DNA of 60,636 bases, from the NCBI GenBank assembly GCA_005222975.1, contig NJBI01000014.1, forward strand, positions 1 through 60,636, in the 5' to 3' direction. The notes under the pieces are model-generated. The model had not been told where the DNA came from. It made no database searches and worked only from the letters and a program-made list of their open reading frames with translations. Below are positions 19,050-27,288 of this stretch, in pieces. A program made the translations under genes and the position numbers. This stretch comes from Promethearchaeota archaeon Loki_b31 (GTDB taxonomy: Archaea; Asgardarchaeota; Lokiarchaeia; Sigyniarchaeales; SOKP01). Positions within the stretch are counted from its first letter, which is position 1. The number at the start of each line of letters is the position of its first letter.

Positions 19050-19619
19050 ATGATAAAAAAAACTTTTAAAGAAATTTTAGGTATTGATGATGACGATTAT
19101 AAAATCATAGAAATGATTGAGAAACAACCAGATATAACCCATTCTAAAATTGCTCAAGAAATAGAAAAATCCCAACCCGCAGTAGGGGCTCGAATTATTA
19201 AGTTAGAACGAAAGGGGTTACTTACAAAACAAGTTGGCTTCAACATTAAAAAAGTAGATATCAAGGTTGCTATTGTTTTTGTCTCAACTAAAGATGTGGA
19301 ATCTATTGTAAACAAAATTGAAAACTGCCCTTTTGTCAATCATGCCTTCAAAATCTCGGGTGAATTTAATTTATTATGCTTTGTTGCTGCTTCCGATCTC
19401 CAAACCATCGAAAAGGTAGTTGATCTATGTTTTAGAAAAGATCCAAATGTTATCAATGTAAAAACCAATATTTTAATAGATTCTATACATGATTTTGTAA
19501 TTCCAATTGATTTTCAAATAGAAAAGTTTGATTACTATTCAAATATTTGTGGTCCTGATTGTAATTTAAACGTAAATCTTCCTAAATATAAATTTACAAA
19601 AGTAGAAGAAGAAGATTAA
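19050..19619 (+). CDS. Lrp/AsnC-family transcriptional regulator with Cys-containing tail
   Basis: The N-terminal HTH is clear: DYKIIEMIEKQPDITHSKIAQ followed by SQPAVGARIIKLERKGLL, then a ligand-sensing RAM-like domain. The protein is longer than typical Lrp (189 versus ~150) because of a C-terminal extension (FDYYSNICGPDCNLN) with C-x3-C. Such a tail could bind metal or act as a redox switch. It is a paralogue of the convergent gene 19641-20192. It faces the redox island on its right, but no operator was identified. Confidence 0.85.
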   Translation: MIKKTFKEILGIDDDDYKIIEMIEKQPDITHSKIAQEIEKSQPAVGARIIKLERKGLLTKQVGFNIKKVDIKVAIVFVSTKDVESIVNKIENCPFVNHAFKISGEFNLLCFVAASDLQTIEKVVDLCFRKDPNVINVKTNILIDSIHDFVIPIDFQIEKFDYYSNICGPDCNLNVNLPKYKFTKVEEED

Positions 19620-19640
19620 TTAGTAATTCAAAACGAATTT

Positions 19641-20192
19641 TTACTCTATTTTATCTGCTAATCCGTTTAATTGTGCTATCTTATATTTGCATTTGTCACC
19701 GCACCCTTCTTCTAGCGTTGGAGAATGTTCTTCGCTGTCGAAATCGATTGGTAATATAAAATCTTTAGCAATCTCAATAACTAATTCCATCGAGACTGAC
19801 TGGACATCGGGATTACTTCTAAAATGGTAATTTACAATACTATCTAATTTATCCAATTTAGAACTCGCAAGTAAAATCATAATGTTGTGATCCCCGCTTA
19901 ATCTAAAGGCGTTCAACATGAAAGGACAAAATTTCGCCATATCAAGTATTACATTTGGGCGCTTTGTATTTATTTCTACAGTAGCTAAGAATAAATCCAC
20001 CTTTTTGAAATTAATTCCCGGCTGAAATTGAAGAATTCCTTCTCTCTCGAGCTTTTTTATTCTCATCCCAACAGTTGGTTGAGACCGATTTATTTTTTCA
20101 GCAATTTGAGTGTGCGTAAGGTTTGGATCTTCCTGTACTAATGTTATGATTTGACGATCGATGTCATCAAGCTTTAATTTTTCTGATATCAT
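19641..20192 (-). CDS. Lrp/AsnC-family transcriptional regulator, convergent paralogue
   Basis: The HTH (DRQIITLVQEDPNLTHTQIA, then SQPTVGMRIKKLEREGIL) aligns closely with that of the gene ending at 19619, and the sensing domain follows in the same order (KKVDLFLATVEI, FRLSGDHNIMILLASS, VIEIAKDFILPIDF). Its C-terminal tail carries CGDKC, aligning with CGPDC in the partner. The two stops are about 20 bases apart, so the genes are tail to tail. They may form heterodimers; that is inference. Confidence 0.85.
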   Translation of the reverse strand: MISEKLKLDDIDRQIITLVQEDPNLTHTQIAEKINRSQPTVGMRIKKLEREGILQFQPGINFKKVDLFLATVEINTKRPNVILDMAKFCPFMLNAFRLSGDHNIMILLASSKLDKLDSIVNYHFRSNPDVQSVSMELVIEIAKDFILPIDFDSEEHSPTLEEGCGDKCKYKIAQLNGLADKIE

Positions 20193-20370
20193 GTCTTTTC
20201 ACTAAAAACATTTTTTATTCTTATATTTTAATATATTTAATAATAATTTTTCAAATTAAAAAGATACTTATATTTTATAAATTGTGCGAAAAATTCAGAA
20301 GTCATAACTTGAAATGCCAATTTAAAAAAAACAAAATTCCCAAAAAAATGGTAACTAAATTTATGATCAG

Positions 20371-20613
20371 TTAATCAATCGTTATCGCTCTTAATTTACA
20401 TGCAGTTGTGCAAATATGGCATTTAATGCAGTTATCTTCTCGATCTTCAATAACGATACATTGAGGCTCAGAATTTTTGTTAACAACTTCATAAATTCCT
20501 CTAAAACATGCCTCCTCACAAGAAAATTCTTTACAAATCTTACATTTGTTAATATCAATATGATGGAACTTATAACTAACAATTTTACTATGATCTTGTG
20601 CGTCGTTCATCAT
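20371..20613 (-). CDS. Dicluster ferredoxin-like 2[4Fe-4S] protein
   Basis: The 80-residue protein has two cluster motifs: CKICKEFSCEEAC (C-x2-C-x4-C-x3-C, a slightly expanded first motif) and CIKCHICTTAC (C-x2-C-x2-C-x3-C). A four-Cys set for each of two [4Fe-4S] clusters is therefore present. The role is electron transfer in the cytoplasm. ATG 20613 is followed by another ATG; AAAGGAG lies some 18 bases upstream, further than normal. It borders the thiol-redox operon and could be its electron source. Confidence 0.85.
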   Translation of the reverse strand: MMNDAQDHSKIVSYKFHHIDINKCKICKEFSCEEACFRGIYEVVNKNSEPQCIVIEDREDNCIKCHICTTACKLRAITID

Positions 20614-20728
20614 GATAATTTAAAATAAAACTCCTTTTATCTCTATAGTTTATATTATATAATGGTATTATTTTAAGTTAAATTAAAATAAATCTAATTA
20701 GGTTAACGCAATAGCGTGTGGTTTTAGT

Positions 20729-21397
20729 ATGAATAATGTAAAAATACCGCTTTTTGAAATCCTCAATCTCAGCAAAGGAATCTTTTTAACTCGACCTAAT
20801 CGCTATGTAAGTGAAATCAAATACAAAAATGAAATAAAATTGGGTCATATCCACGATCCTGGGCGGCTAACAGAGTTGCTAATTAAGGGAAAAGAAGTTT
20901 TGTTCACTGATTCTCGTGGTAAATTAGATTACTATGTAAAAGCTGTAAAGCACAAAAACGAATGGATCTTAATTGATACTGCACTTCATTCTAAAATCGC
21001 ATTGAAAGTTTTTCCACACTTACTAGAAATTTCAAAAGTAAAAGAAATAAGTAAAGAAGTTCAGATTGGTAAAAGCAGGATAGATTTCGTTTTAGATGGA
21101 GTACCGTTAGAAGTAAAGGGAGTTACCTTAGTAAAAGAAGATCTAGCCTTGTTCCCAGACGCTCCTACCGAACGCGGAACTAGACATGTACAAGAAATTA
21201 TCGACAATAAGGGGATGCTTCTTTTTTTAGTGTTTCGTAAAGCGTCTAAATTCAAACCGAATTTTGAAACTGATCCAAAATTTTTCAATAAATTATCTGA
21301 AGCGAGAAAGAAAAAAGTACCAATTTATGTAGTACAACTCAGTTTTGATGGTAAAACAATTTATTACCAAAACAAAATACCATTAGCAGAGTTTTAA
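20729..21397 (+). CDS. sfsA: SfsA family DNA/RNA-binding nuclease
   Basis: The 222-residue protein matches SfsA across its length: GHIHDPGRLTELL near residue 45, the PD-(D/E)xK-like core RIDFVLDGVPLEVKGVTL near 115, and FPDAPTERGTRHVQEI. SfsA proteins bind DNA and some cleave it; the old name refers to sugar fermentation stimulation in E. coli. The physiological role in archaea is unclear. The stop overlaps by four bases with the convergent gene 21394-21750. Confidence 0.9.
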   Translation: MNNVKIPLFEILNLSKGIFLTRPNRYVSEIKYKNEIKLGHIHDPGRLTELLIKGKEVLFTDSRGKLDYYVKAVKHKNEWILIDTALHSKIALKVFPHLLEISKVKEISKEVQIGKSRIDFVLDGVPLEVKGVTLVKEDLALFPDAPTERGTRHVQEIIDNKGMLLFLVFRKASKFKPNFETDPKFFNKLSEARKKKVPIYVVQLSFDGKTIYYQNKIPLAEF

Positions 21398-21750
21398 ACA
21401 GTTCCAAAATTAAAAGATAATAAATTAGTATTTAAAAATATATCATTTGCTCTTTTTCTTTTTTTTTTCTTTCGTTTTTTTCTTTTTTCATCAGGTTCTG
21501 GAGTAATGTCTACATCAACTTCCGCTATAATGAATGCAAGCAAAATTGGACCCGCTCCAGAATATCGGGGATCAGAAAAAGCACTAAATTTAATATCTTT
21601 TACTTTACAGTTTTTATCACTCTGATGCAAAATCATTAGATTTCTATTTACCTTACGAGTGAATTCTGAAGGATCTTCATAAGTCCCTCCAACGGCAAAA
21701 ACTTGGTCTATCCTAACTATATTTCGCTCTATTGGATTTATATTTTCCAT
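21394..21750 (-). CDS. Hypothetical protein with very basic C-terminal run
   Basis: The 118-residue protein has an ordered-looking first part (NIVRIDQVFAVGGTYEDPSEF, then AGPILLAFIIAEVDVDITPEP) followed by a run of almost only Lys/Arg (residues ~88-100) and a short hydrophobic end. The basic tail suggests nucleic acid or ribosome binding. No family is recognised. It overlaps the end of sfsA by four bases, convergent. Confidence 0.6.
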   Translation of the reverse strand: MENINPIERNIVRIDQVFAVGGTYEDPSEFTRKVNRNLMILHQSDKNCKVKDIKFSAFSDPRYSGAGPILLAFIIAEVDVDITPEPDEKRKKRKKKKRKRANDIFLNTNLLSFNFGTV

Positions 21751-21916
21751 ATTTTTTTACCAATAATTTACTTTTTAATAAACATAAAATTTCTTTATTT
21801 TAAATTTATTAGCCTTTTTGATTTGATTGATAAAACCAACAGTCTTTTGAATAATAAGCAATTGATTTTAAAAATAATAATATTAATAAAATTAAAATTA
21901 GAAAGAAATGCTTGAA

Positions 21917-22861
21917 TTAATATTCGATATTCATTTTTTTGACATAGTCGAAAGCTGAATACGCCGCTATAACTCCTTCAGCTACTCCTGTAATTGCTTG
22001 CTTAAACGGGGCGTCTGCGACATCTCCAGCAGCGAAAATACCGGGTATATTCGTCTCAGATTTTCTATTGATAATTATTTCGTTTTTCTCATCTGTTTTA
22101 ACGCTTATTCGTTTGGCTAAGTCTGAATTGGGAATAGAACCCACTTCGATAAATACACCATCTATATCAAATTCCTTTCCGTTGTCGAAAATAACTGACT
22201 TGACAGAAGTGTCTCCTTTAATTTCTACGATGTTAGTTTTGTATATAATTTCAATTTTTTCGTTTTCATAAACTCGTTTTTTATTTATCGGTTCCGCTCG
22301 GATTTCTTCTCCTCGATAAATGATATAAACCTTTTTCACATTCTGTGATAAAAACAACGCTTCCTTAGCGGCAGAATCACTTCCTCCAATCACAATTACG
22401 ACTTTATCTTTGTAAAACGGGCCATCGCATGTAGCGCAATAAGAAACGCCCCTTCCAGCAAACTCATCTTCGCCAGGGATTCCTAACTTCTTCCTTTCAG
22501 ATCCCGTAGCTATGCAAACCGTATAAGCTTTAAATTTTTGAAAAAATGAGTGTAAAATAAAGTGATCGTCCGCTTTTTCTATGCTTCTTATCTCGTCTGA
22601 TATGTAAGGAATGCTCAAGGAATTCATGTGTTCTTTAAACATATCCATTAACCCTTGACCGCTTGTTGAGGCGATTCCAGGGTAATTTTCAACAAGGTGA
22701 GTTGTAGCAATTAATCCACCAAATGTTTTCCCTACAATTAAAACGTTCAACGCGAACCTGGCGGCATAGATGGCACATCCAATAGCAGTCGGTCCACCAC
22801 CTAAAACAATTAGGTCGTAAGTTTTTTCAAAATCAACGCCTTCCATATCAATATTGAACAT
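21917..22861 (-). CDS. trxB: Thioredoxin reductase (NAD(P)H, FAD)
   Basis: The enzyme passes electrons from NAD(P)H through FAD to a disulfide. The 314-residue protein has the FAD motif LGGGPTAIGCAIYAARF, the redox pair C142-A-T-C145 followed by DGPFY, the nucleotide-binding IGGSDSAAKEALFL and the C-terminal FAD motif GIFAAGDVAD. A strong GGAGG ribosome site precedes ATG 22861. It overlaps the upstream thioredoxin-fold gene by 14 bases, so they are translationally coupled; that protein is its most likely substrate. No separate classical thioredoxin gene is seen nearby. Confidence 0.93.
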   Translation of the reverse strand: MFNIDMEGVDFEKTYDLIVLGGGPTAIGCAIYAARFALNVLIVGKTFGGLIATTHLVENYPGIASTSGQGLMDMFKEHMNSLSIPYISDEIRSIEKADDHFILHSFFQKFKAYTVCIATGSERKKLGIPGEDEFAGRGVSYCATCDGPFYKDKVVIVIGGSDSAAKEALFLSQNVKKVYIIYRGEEIRAEPINKKRVYENEKIEIIYKTNIVEIKGDTSVKSVIFDNGKEFDIDGVFIEVGSIPNSDLAKRISVKTDEKNEIIINRKSETNIPGIFAAGDVADAPFKQAITGVAEGVIAAYSAFDYVKKMNIEY

Positions 22862-23531
22862 TGATGTTTCCTCCTATTAATGCTTTAAAAATTTCGTTTG
22901 CACCAACCATCCCAACTAAAGTCTTATTATCGTTAACGATCGTGTACGGAACGCCAGAAGCGTCATAGTATTGCCCTATATCTGGATTAGTCATGATGTC
23001 AACTATAATCGTCCGAATCTTTCCATCTGAAGCCAAAGCGAACATATTTGCCACTGTAGCAACGCTAGGACAGTAAGGGCACGCGTTAGTTAACATTACT
23101 CTAATCGTTGAAGGAGGAATGCGATCCAAGTTCTGTTTTATTGTCGCTTTGTAATAATTCGGAGCACCTGCGAAAACGAACAACGCTTGAATAAACGGTT
23201 GGATTTCTCCTCCTTGAGGAGCAGCTAGATAACGAATTATTTCGTGACCATCGTTGTCAATAAATAGAATAGTAGGAACGCGTTCCACATCGTATTTTTT
23301 GGCGAACTCAGGGTCATCATAAATTGATAATTCTTCGATTGTCAGCATACCGTTAGAGTTCGCTTCATACACTTTTAAGAGCGTCATAAATGTGTTGCAT
23401 TCTTGACATTCTCTAATAAAACTCCCATTAGGCTGACTCTTTTTGCTTGTAAATACTTTAAGTTTAACGGGCTTAGTTAATTTAGCCATTTCTTTTTGAA
23501 TAATTTCTTTATATATATCGTCTTGAGACAT
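22848..23531 (-). CDS. Two-domain thioredoxin-fold protein disulfide oxidoreductase
   Basis: This 227-residue protein has the architecture of archaeal PDO: two thioredoxin-fold modules each with a Cys pair. The N-terminal site is C42-Q-E-C45 and the C-terminal site is C151-P-Y-C154, the glutaredoxin-like active site of PDO. A cis-Pro motif (VERVPTILF and SGVPYTI) follows each. It overlaps trxB by 14 bases. It aligns without gaps to the next gene upstream over the positions of all four Cys. Likely role: reduction or isomerisation of protein disulfides, recharged by TrxB. Confidence 0.9.
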   Translation of the reverse strand: MSQDDIYKEIIQKEMAKLTKPVKLKVFTSKKSQPNGSFIRECQECNTFMTLLKVYEANSNGMLTIEELSIYDDPEFAKKYDVERVPTILFIDNDGHEIIRYLAAPQGGEIQPFIQALFVFAGAPNYYKATIKQNLDRIPPSTIRVMLTNACPYCPSVATVANMFALASDGKIRTIIVDIMTNPDIGQYYDASGVPYTIVNDNKTLVGMVGANEIFKALIGGNINVQY

Positions 23532-23556
23532 TTTCTAATATCACCTTATTTAATCT

Positions 23557-24249
23557 TTAACTATACATACCCCCTAAATCTCGTTTACCTTTAGTTAGTT
23601 TCTCCAATAATTCTTGCGGAGTAAACATGCCATAAATGTGATCTTTATCGTTAATAATAGTGTGTGGTACTCCTTGTACTTGATATTTCATGGCAATGTC
23701 AGGATTGGCATCGACATCGATTATTTCTACAGAAACCTTTCCTTTTGAAACAATTGAGAATAAATTCGCCACTGGAACTGTAGCAGGACAATATGGACAA
23801 GTCTTAGTGATAAACATTTTCATTTTTGACTTTGGTATTTTCTTAAGGTGGGATACTATTTGATCTTTGTAGTATGGACTCACTCCCGAGAAGTATTGAA
23901 GGCTTTTAAGAAAAGGCGCTAACTCCGCTCCGGCAGGTGTCGCTGAGTACTTAATGACTACCTTTCCTTCTTTGTCAACAAATAAAATAGCTGGAATTCT
24001 GACAATATCATATTTCTTTGCGTCTTCCTCGTTTTCTTCCGTTGAATATTCTTCTATTTTTAATCTTCCACCGGATACTTCTTCTAATGTTTTTAATAAT
24101 TTGTAAGTGCCTTCACAAGCCATACATTTTCTAAGTTTACTTCCATCCTCTTGAATTTTGAAATCAGTAAACAGTTTTAACGATATGTTATCTTTTAATT
24201 TTGTCATTTCTCTCTTAATATTATCAAGTTCATTTTGAGAAAATAGCAT
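23557..24249 (-). CDS. Two-domain thioredoxin-fold protein, paralogue of the adjacent PDO
   Basis: The 230-residue protein has C42-M-A-C45 and C151-P-Y-C154 at exactly the positions of the neighbouring copy, with cis-Pro motifs VRIPAILF and QGVPHTI. It is therefore a tandem duplicate whose N-terminal redox pair has changed from CQEC to CMAC, which would alter its redox potential. It is 25 bases upstream of its partner on the same strand and begins a three-gene unit PDO-PDO-TrxB. Confidence 0.9.
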   Translation of the reverse strand: MLFSQNELDNIKREMTKLKDNISLKLFTDFKIQEDGSKLRKCMACEGTYKLLKTLEEVSGGRLKIEEYSTEENEEDAKKYDIVRIPAILFVDKEGKVVIKYSATPAGAELAPFLKSLQYFSGVSPYYKDQIVSHLKKIPKSKMKMFITKTCPYCPATVPVANLFSIVSKGKVSVEIIDVDANPDIAMKYQVQGVPHTIINDKDHIYGMFTPQELLEKLTKGKRDLGGMYS

Positions 24250-24420
24250 AAAATCACCAATTATATTTCAATCTATTGTGAATATTTGAAATTACTCTTA
24301 AAATTTTTATTCGTTTAAATTATAAAAATTCTTATTAATTATCGATTTCACGATAAGTACTTTTAAAAATATCCTTTATAATAATTCAAATTTGTTTTTT
24401 CAATTAAGGAAGTATAATTT

Positions 24421-25065
24421 TTACATTAATAGGTCACAAGGATCTTTAAGTTGGTATTTAATTATTTGTTTTTTCCCATAGAATTTTAAAATCCAAAACG
24501 CATCGGGACAATAGGTAGTAATAAAACTTGAATTTTCTTTTATTTTTGAAATTTGATCCCCGATTTCTTTGAAATCTTCCATTCTTTTACGCGCAATCAT
24601 CTCAGCGACATCTACTCTTAATTGATGTCCAACGCCACCGCCACAACAATAATGGGGTACATTTACAACATTATAACCGCTATCCTCATATATTTTTTTG
24701 AGCTTTTCTTCAATGCCAGGAAATTCTATATACTTTAGTGGGCAAGCGTGTTGAAATATTATATCTCCCGATTTTTTTTCTTCTGAAAGTGTTAAATATT
24801 CTGTAAAGTATTCTATTTTAATACCTAAATCGGCATAATGTTTTTTAAATACCATATAACAACTTGGGCATACGGTTATAATTTTTTCAAAGCCTTTTTC
24901 TTTAAACAGCTCCTTATTTCTGTCAACCATTAGGTTATATGTATCAATTTCCCCCGTACACAAGATAGGATAACCACAGCATATTTCTTGGTCTAAGATA
25001 CAAAAATCTACATTTTTACTTAGAAGATATCTTGCGGTGTTTTCGCCATATATTGGAGTTTTCAC
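24421..25065 (-). CDS. HdrB-like CCG-domain protein, separate and ligand-depleted copy
   Basis: This 214-residue protein matches the HdrB (CCG-domain) half of the fused gene at 25425-26417. CCG motif 1 keeps C29-C30 and C66-x2-C69, but its leading Cys is missing because the start lies after that position. Motif 2 has C108, C140-C141 and C186, but the last Cys is Ala189 (CPDA in place of CPSC). Two of ten expected ligands are thus lost, so one or both non-cubane clusters may not assemble. It starts with GTG at 25065, overlapping the stop of the gene upstream by four bases (GTGA). Probably a subunit partner of the fused paralogue or a decaying copy. Confidence 0.82.
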   Translation of the reverse strand: MKTPIYGENTARYLLSKNVDFCILDQEICCGYPILCTGEIDTYNLMVDRNKELFKEKGFEKIITVCPSCYMVFKKHYADLGIKIEYFTEYLTLSEEKKSGDIIFQHACPLKYIEFPGIEEKLKKIYEDSGYNVVNVPHYCCGGGVGHQLRVDVAEMIARKRMEDFKEIGDQISKIKENSSFITTYCPDAFWILKFYGKKQIIKYQLKDPCDLLM

Positions 25066-25415
25066 GGTCGTAAAGCACCAAAGTATAATAATGTCTTACT
25101 GTTTTCATTAGTGCCCTTTAAAGGTTTAATTCTACTTTTATTATACTTGAATGGAGTTCCAAACTTTTCTAGAGTCTCAATTTGTTCGCTCAAGCCTTCA
25201 ATCTTATTTCCATCTTTTAAAATTTTCTGCTTTAAAAGAAACCGCTCATAATGCGTGCCGCAAGCGCCACAATGAACGCAATTATACACCCTAAGATAAT
25301 CTTCTTGCTTGAATTTGTAATTATCCTTAGTTTTTAATAACTCTATTACTTCTTCATTCGTTATAAAATTATCTGGGTCGACATCTCTGCAGGGACAACT
25401 ATAATCTTCATTCAT
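25062..25415 (-). CDS. HdrC-like small iron-sulfur protein, separate copy
   Basis: The 117-residue protein aligns with the N-terminal third of the fused gene upstream. It has C46-x2-C49-x2-C52 (NCVHCGAC), three Cys rather than a normal four, plus an N-terminal CPC at residues 7-9. Its last residues LLYFGALRP align with LFYMGCLS of the fused protein, with Ala114 where the first CCG-motif Cys should be. The stop overlaps the next gene by four bases, so together the two genes (117 + 214 residues) equal the fused protein in length. Confidence 0.78.
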   Translation of the reverse strand: MNEDYSCPCRDVDPDNFITNEEVIELLKTKDNYKFKQEDYLRVYNCVHCGACGTHYERFLLKQKILKDGNKIEGLSEQIETLEKFGTPFKYNKSRIKPLKGTNENSKTLLYFGALRP

Positions 25416-25424
25416 TTTAGTATT

Positions 25425-26417
25425 TTATAGTAGTAGTTCGAATACATCTTTAGCTTTAGGTTTTATTTTGCATAATTTACTATATCTTGCTAAGATCCAC
25501 CAGCAGCTCGGACAATATGTCGTACAATAATCGCCACCTGCTTCATCAAAGTCGCCCAATCTTTTGCGTGCTATTTTGTCAATGACATCAGTACGATGCA
25601 TATAACCAAGACCACCACCACAACACCAGTGAGGTATGTCTACTACTTCGTATCCGCTTTTTTCTAATGTGTTATTTACTAATTTATCGATACCCTTCGT
25701 GCCGCGATTCATTAGTTGACAAAGGTGTTGCACCCCTACTTTTCCTGCCTTTTTTGTATCAGAAGGTTTTAAGTACTCTGAGATATACTTAAATTCTATT
25801 TCTGATTTCATTGAAGGCTTGTAATATTTATTAAAAAGAAAGTAACAAGCAGGACATAAACAAATAACTTTTTTAAATTTTTCAAAAATTTCTATATTTT
25901 CTTCTTTACATGTTTCAAACTCTTGAAAACAACCAGATGCGAACCAAGGCCACCCACAACATATTTCCTTATCTAAGGTTGTAAAATCGACTTTTTGTTT
26001 TAGCAAATATTTAAGTGAATGCTCAGTATATCTTGGAATCCGTATTGTCGAAAGACAACCCATATAAAAAAGAGTGTCAGATTCTTTAGAGATTCCTTCT
26101 GGTGTTCTAATACGCATTTTATTCGAAGGATATGGCGTGCGATATTTGCGGAAACATTCTATCATATCATCAAGACCTTCAACGCTATTACCATCTTCGA
26201 GAAATCTTTGTTTTAAAAGAAGGCGCTCTTCTTCTGTGTCGCATTCACCGCAATGAACGCAGTTATAAAGTTTGTAGTAATCTTCTTGTACAAATTTTAA
26301 GGTTTTTTTGTTTTTTGTTAAATTTCTAACCTCATCATCGCTCAAATAATTATCGGGGTCAACTTCCTCGGTAGGAAAATTTTTTCTCCCTTTAATTCTT
26401 TCTTTTAATGTATTCAC
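25425..26417 (-). CDS. Fused HdrC-HdrB-like iron-sulfur protein
   Basis: The 330-residue protein joins an HdrC-like segment (C53-x2-C56-x2-C59) to an HdrB-like domain with two complete CCG motifs: C121, C153-C154, C188, C191 and C233, C265-C266, C302, C305. In HdrB such motifs hold two unusual non-cubane [4Fe-4S] clusters that reduce the CoM-CoB heterodisulfide or act in electron bifurcation. Related proteins occur in many anaerobes that do not make methane. The start is GTG 26417; the GGTG around it doubles as a weak ribosome site. Nine bases separate it from the split copy downstream, so it is a tandem duplication. Confidence 0.85.
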   Translation of the reverse strand: MNTLKERIKGRKNFPTEEVDPDNYLSDDEVRNLTKNKKTLKFVQEDYYKLYNCVHCGECDTEEERLLLKQRFLEDGNSVEGLDDMIECFRKYRTPYPSNKMRIRTPEGISKESDTLFYMGCLSTIRIPRYTEHSLKYLLKQKVDFTTLDKEICCGWPWFASGCFQEFETCKEENIEIFEKFKKVICLCPACYFLFNKYYKPSMKSEIEFKYISEYLKPSDTKKAGKVGVQHLCQLMNRGTKGIDKLVNNTLEKSGYEVVDIPHWCCGGGLGYMHRTDVIDKIARKRLGDFDEAGGDYCTTYCPSCWWILARYSKLCKIKPKAKDVFELLL

Positions 26418-26496
26418 CTAAAAATTGAAATTGAGAATCTTTATTAAAAATGTGGTTTAAAGTTAGTAAGCTTTGTATGAGTATTTTGCTGTTGAA

Positions 26497-26652
26497 CTAT
26501 TCTTTTTTAACTTTAACATTAGTTCTTTGGATTCCTACTTCTTTATTTCCTGGAATCGCCGTTCCGCAGTTGTCTTTTTTAGGTTCGCTTTCTTTAAAGG
26601 CTTTATCTAATTCGTCTTCTAATTCATCATCTGTCATTTCTTTATCTGGCAT
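26497..26652 (-). CDS. Small acidic protein, 51 residues
   Basis: The frame from ATG 26652 to TAG 26497 encodes MPDKEMTDDELEDELDKAFK, then a Lys-rich and Gly-containing end with a single Cys (DNCGTAIPGNKEVG). Codon use is like that of the neighbours. It lies just upstream of the Hdr-like genes on the same strand. Function unknown; it could be a small accessory subunit. The opposite-strand open frame here is low-complexity Ser/Leu and is taken as its shadow. Confidence 0.5.
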   Translation of the reverse strand: MPDKEMTDDELEDELDKAFKESEPKKDNCGTAIPGNKEVGIQRTNVKVKKE

Positions 26653-26833
26653 ATAATATAAAGAGAACCCGAATTATTTAAGGATTTTATTTATAAAAAA
26701 TTGATTTGTTAAATATTAACAAAGCAAACGATTTATTTACAGAATATTTTATTATAATATAGAAATTAAAAAGAAAGAAACTTGACATTATTACTTTTTT
26801 AATAAGTAATAGAAGTTTATTCTTTTTAAAATT

Positions 26834-26920
26834 TTAACGACTTATATAAGAATTTGTTAAAGCTTGGGAATATATCTTACATTTAACATCTTTTATTGCT
26901 GGTTTTTTATTATAGCTCAT
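26834..26920 (-). CDS. Possible 28-residue peptide gene with strong ribosome site
   Basis: On the minus strand a GGAGG (26929-26933) sits eight bases before ATG 26920, followed by a frame of 28 codons (MSYNKKPAIKDVKCKIYSQA...ISR) ending at TAA 26834. A complete Shine-Dalgarno match at ideal spacing is rare in this DNA outside real genes, but a short frame can arise by chance. The product is basic with one Cys. It lies upstream of the small acidic gene and the Hdr-like cluster on the same strand. Confidence 0.35.
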   Translation of the reverse strand: MSYNKKPAIKDVKCKIYSQALTNSYISR

Positions 26921-27069
26921 TTTTCTTTCCTCCAAATTGTTTTTTTATTATTTTTTTTTATTATTTTTTTTCTAATTAGTATATTATTTTTTTCATATAT
27001 AAATGTTGTGTATTTTTTGTGTATCGATGATCAATAAATTGTGTATTAATCAATAAAAGAAAAAGTGAA

Positions 27070-27086
27070 AATGAGGAGTACTCATT
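27070..27086. repeat. 17-base palindromic element
   Basis: AATGAG, GAGTA, CTCATT: the outer hexamers are exact reverse complements, and GAGTACTC inside is itself a perfect 8-bp palindrome. It lies in an otherwise featureless AT-rich gap, about 200 bases downstream of the FTR-like gene and upstream of the small peptide gene. It could be a protein binding site; no second copy was noticed. Confidence 0.3.
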
Positions 27087-27288
27087 CTATATCCTTCATA
27101 TTTTAAGTATTTGTATCAAATTAATCAAAAACCATCTTGATTTAATAAAGGGTTCGTTTCAAAACCTAATTTTGATTCCGTTTAGTAAAACAAGAATCTG
27201 AAATTTTTTTATAGGAATTTTAGGGGTAATCTTATTATTTTTGTGGTTTAACACAAAAAGAAAGAAAAAAAGTTAAAACTAGTATATT

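Larger units (their letters stand above)
26653..27288. other. Long intergenic region in the redox island
   Basis: Between the small acidic gene and the FTR-like gene lie ~640 very AT-rich bases. They contain the possible 28-residue peptide gene with a strong ribosome site (26834-26920), an 8-bp inverted repeat TATTACTT / AAGTAATA at 26789-26811 with a 7-base loop, a long T-rich run at 26938-26995, and the palindromic element at 27070-27086. Nothing else is visible. Confidence 0.5.

Noticed and set aside
26450..26656. Plus-strand open frame of 68 codons, Ser/Leu rich
   Set aside because: It is opposite a minus-strand frame (26497-26652) with normal codon use and a better composition; the plus frame looks like its mirror.
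26789..26811. Inverted repeat TATTACTT/AAGTAATA as a terminator
   Set aside because: It lacks a following T run in either usable direction and is purely AT-rich, so it may be chance.
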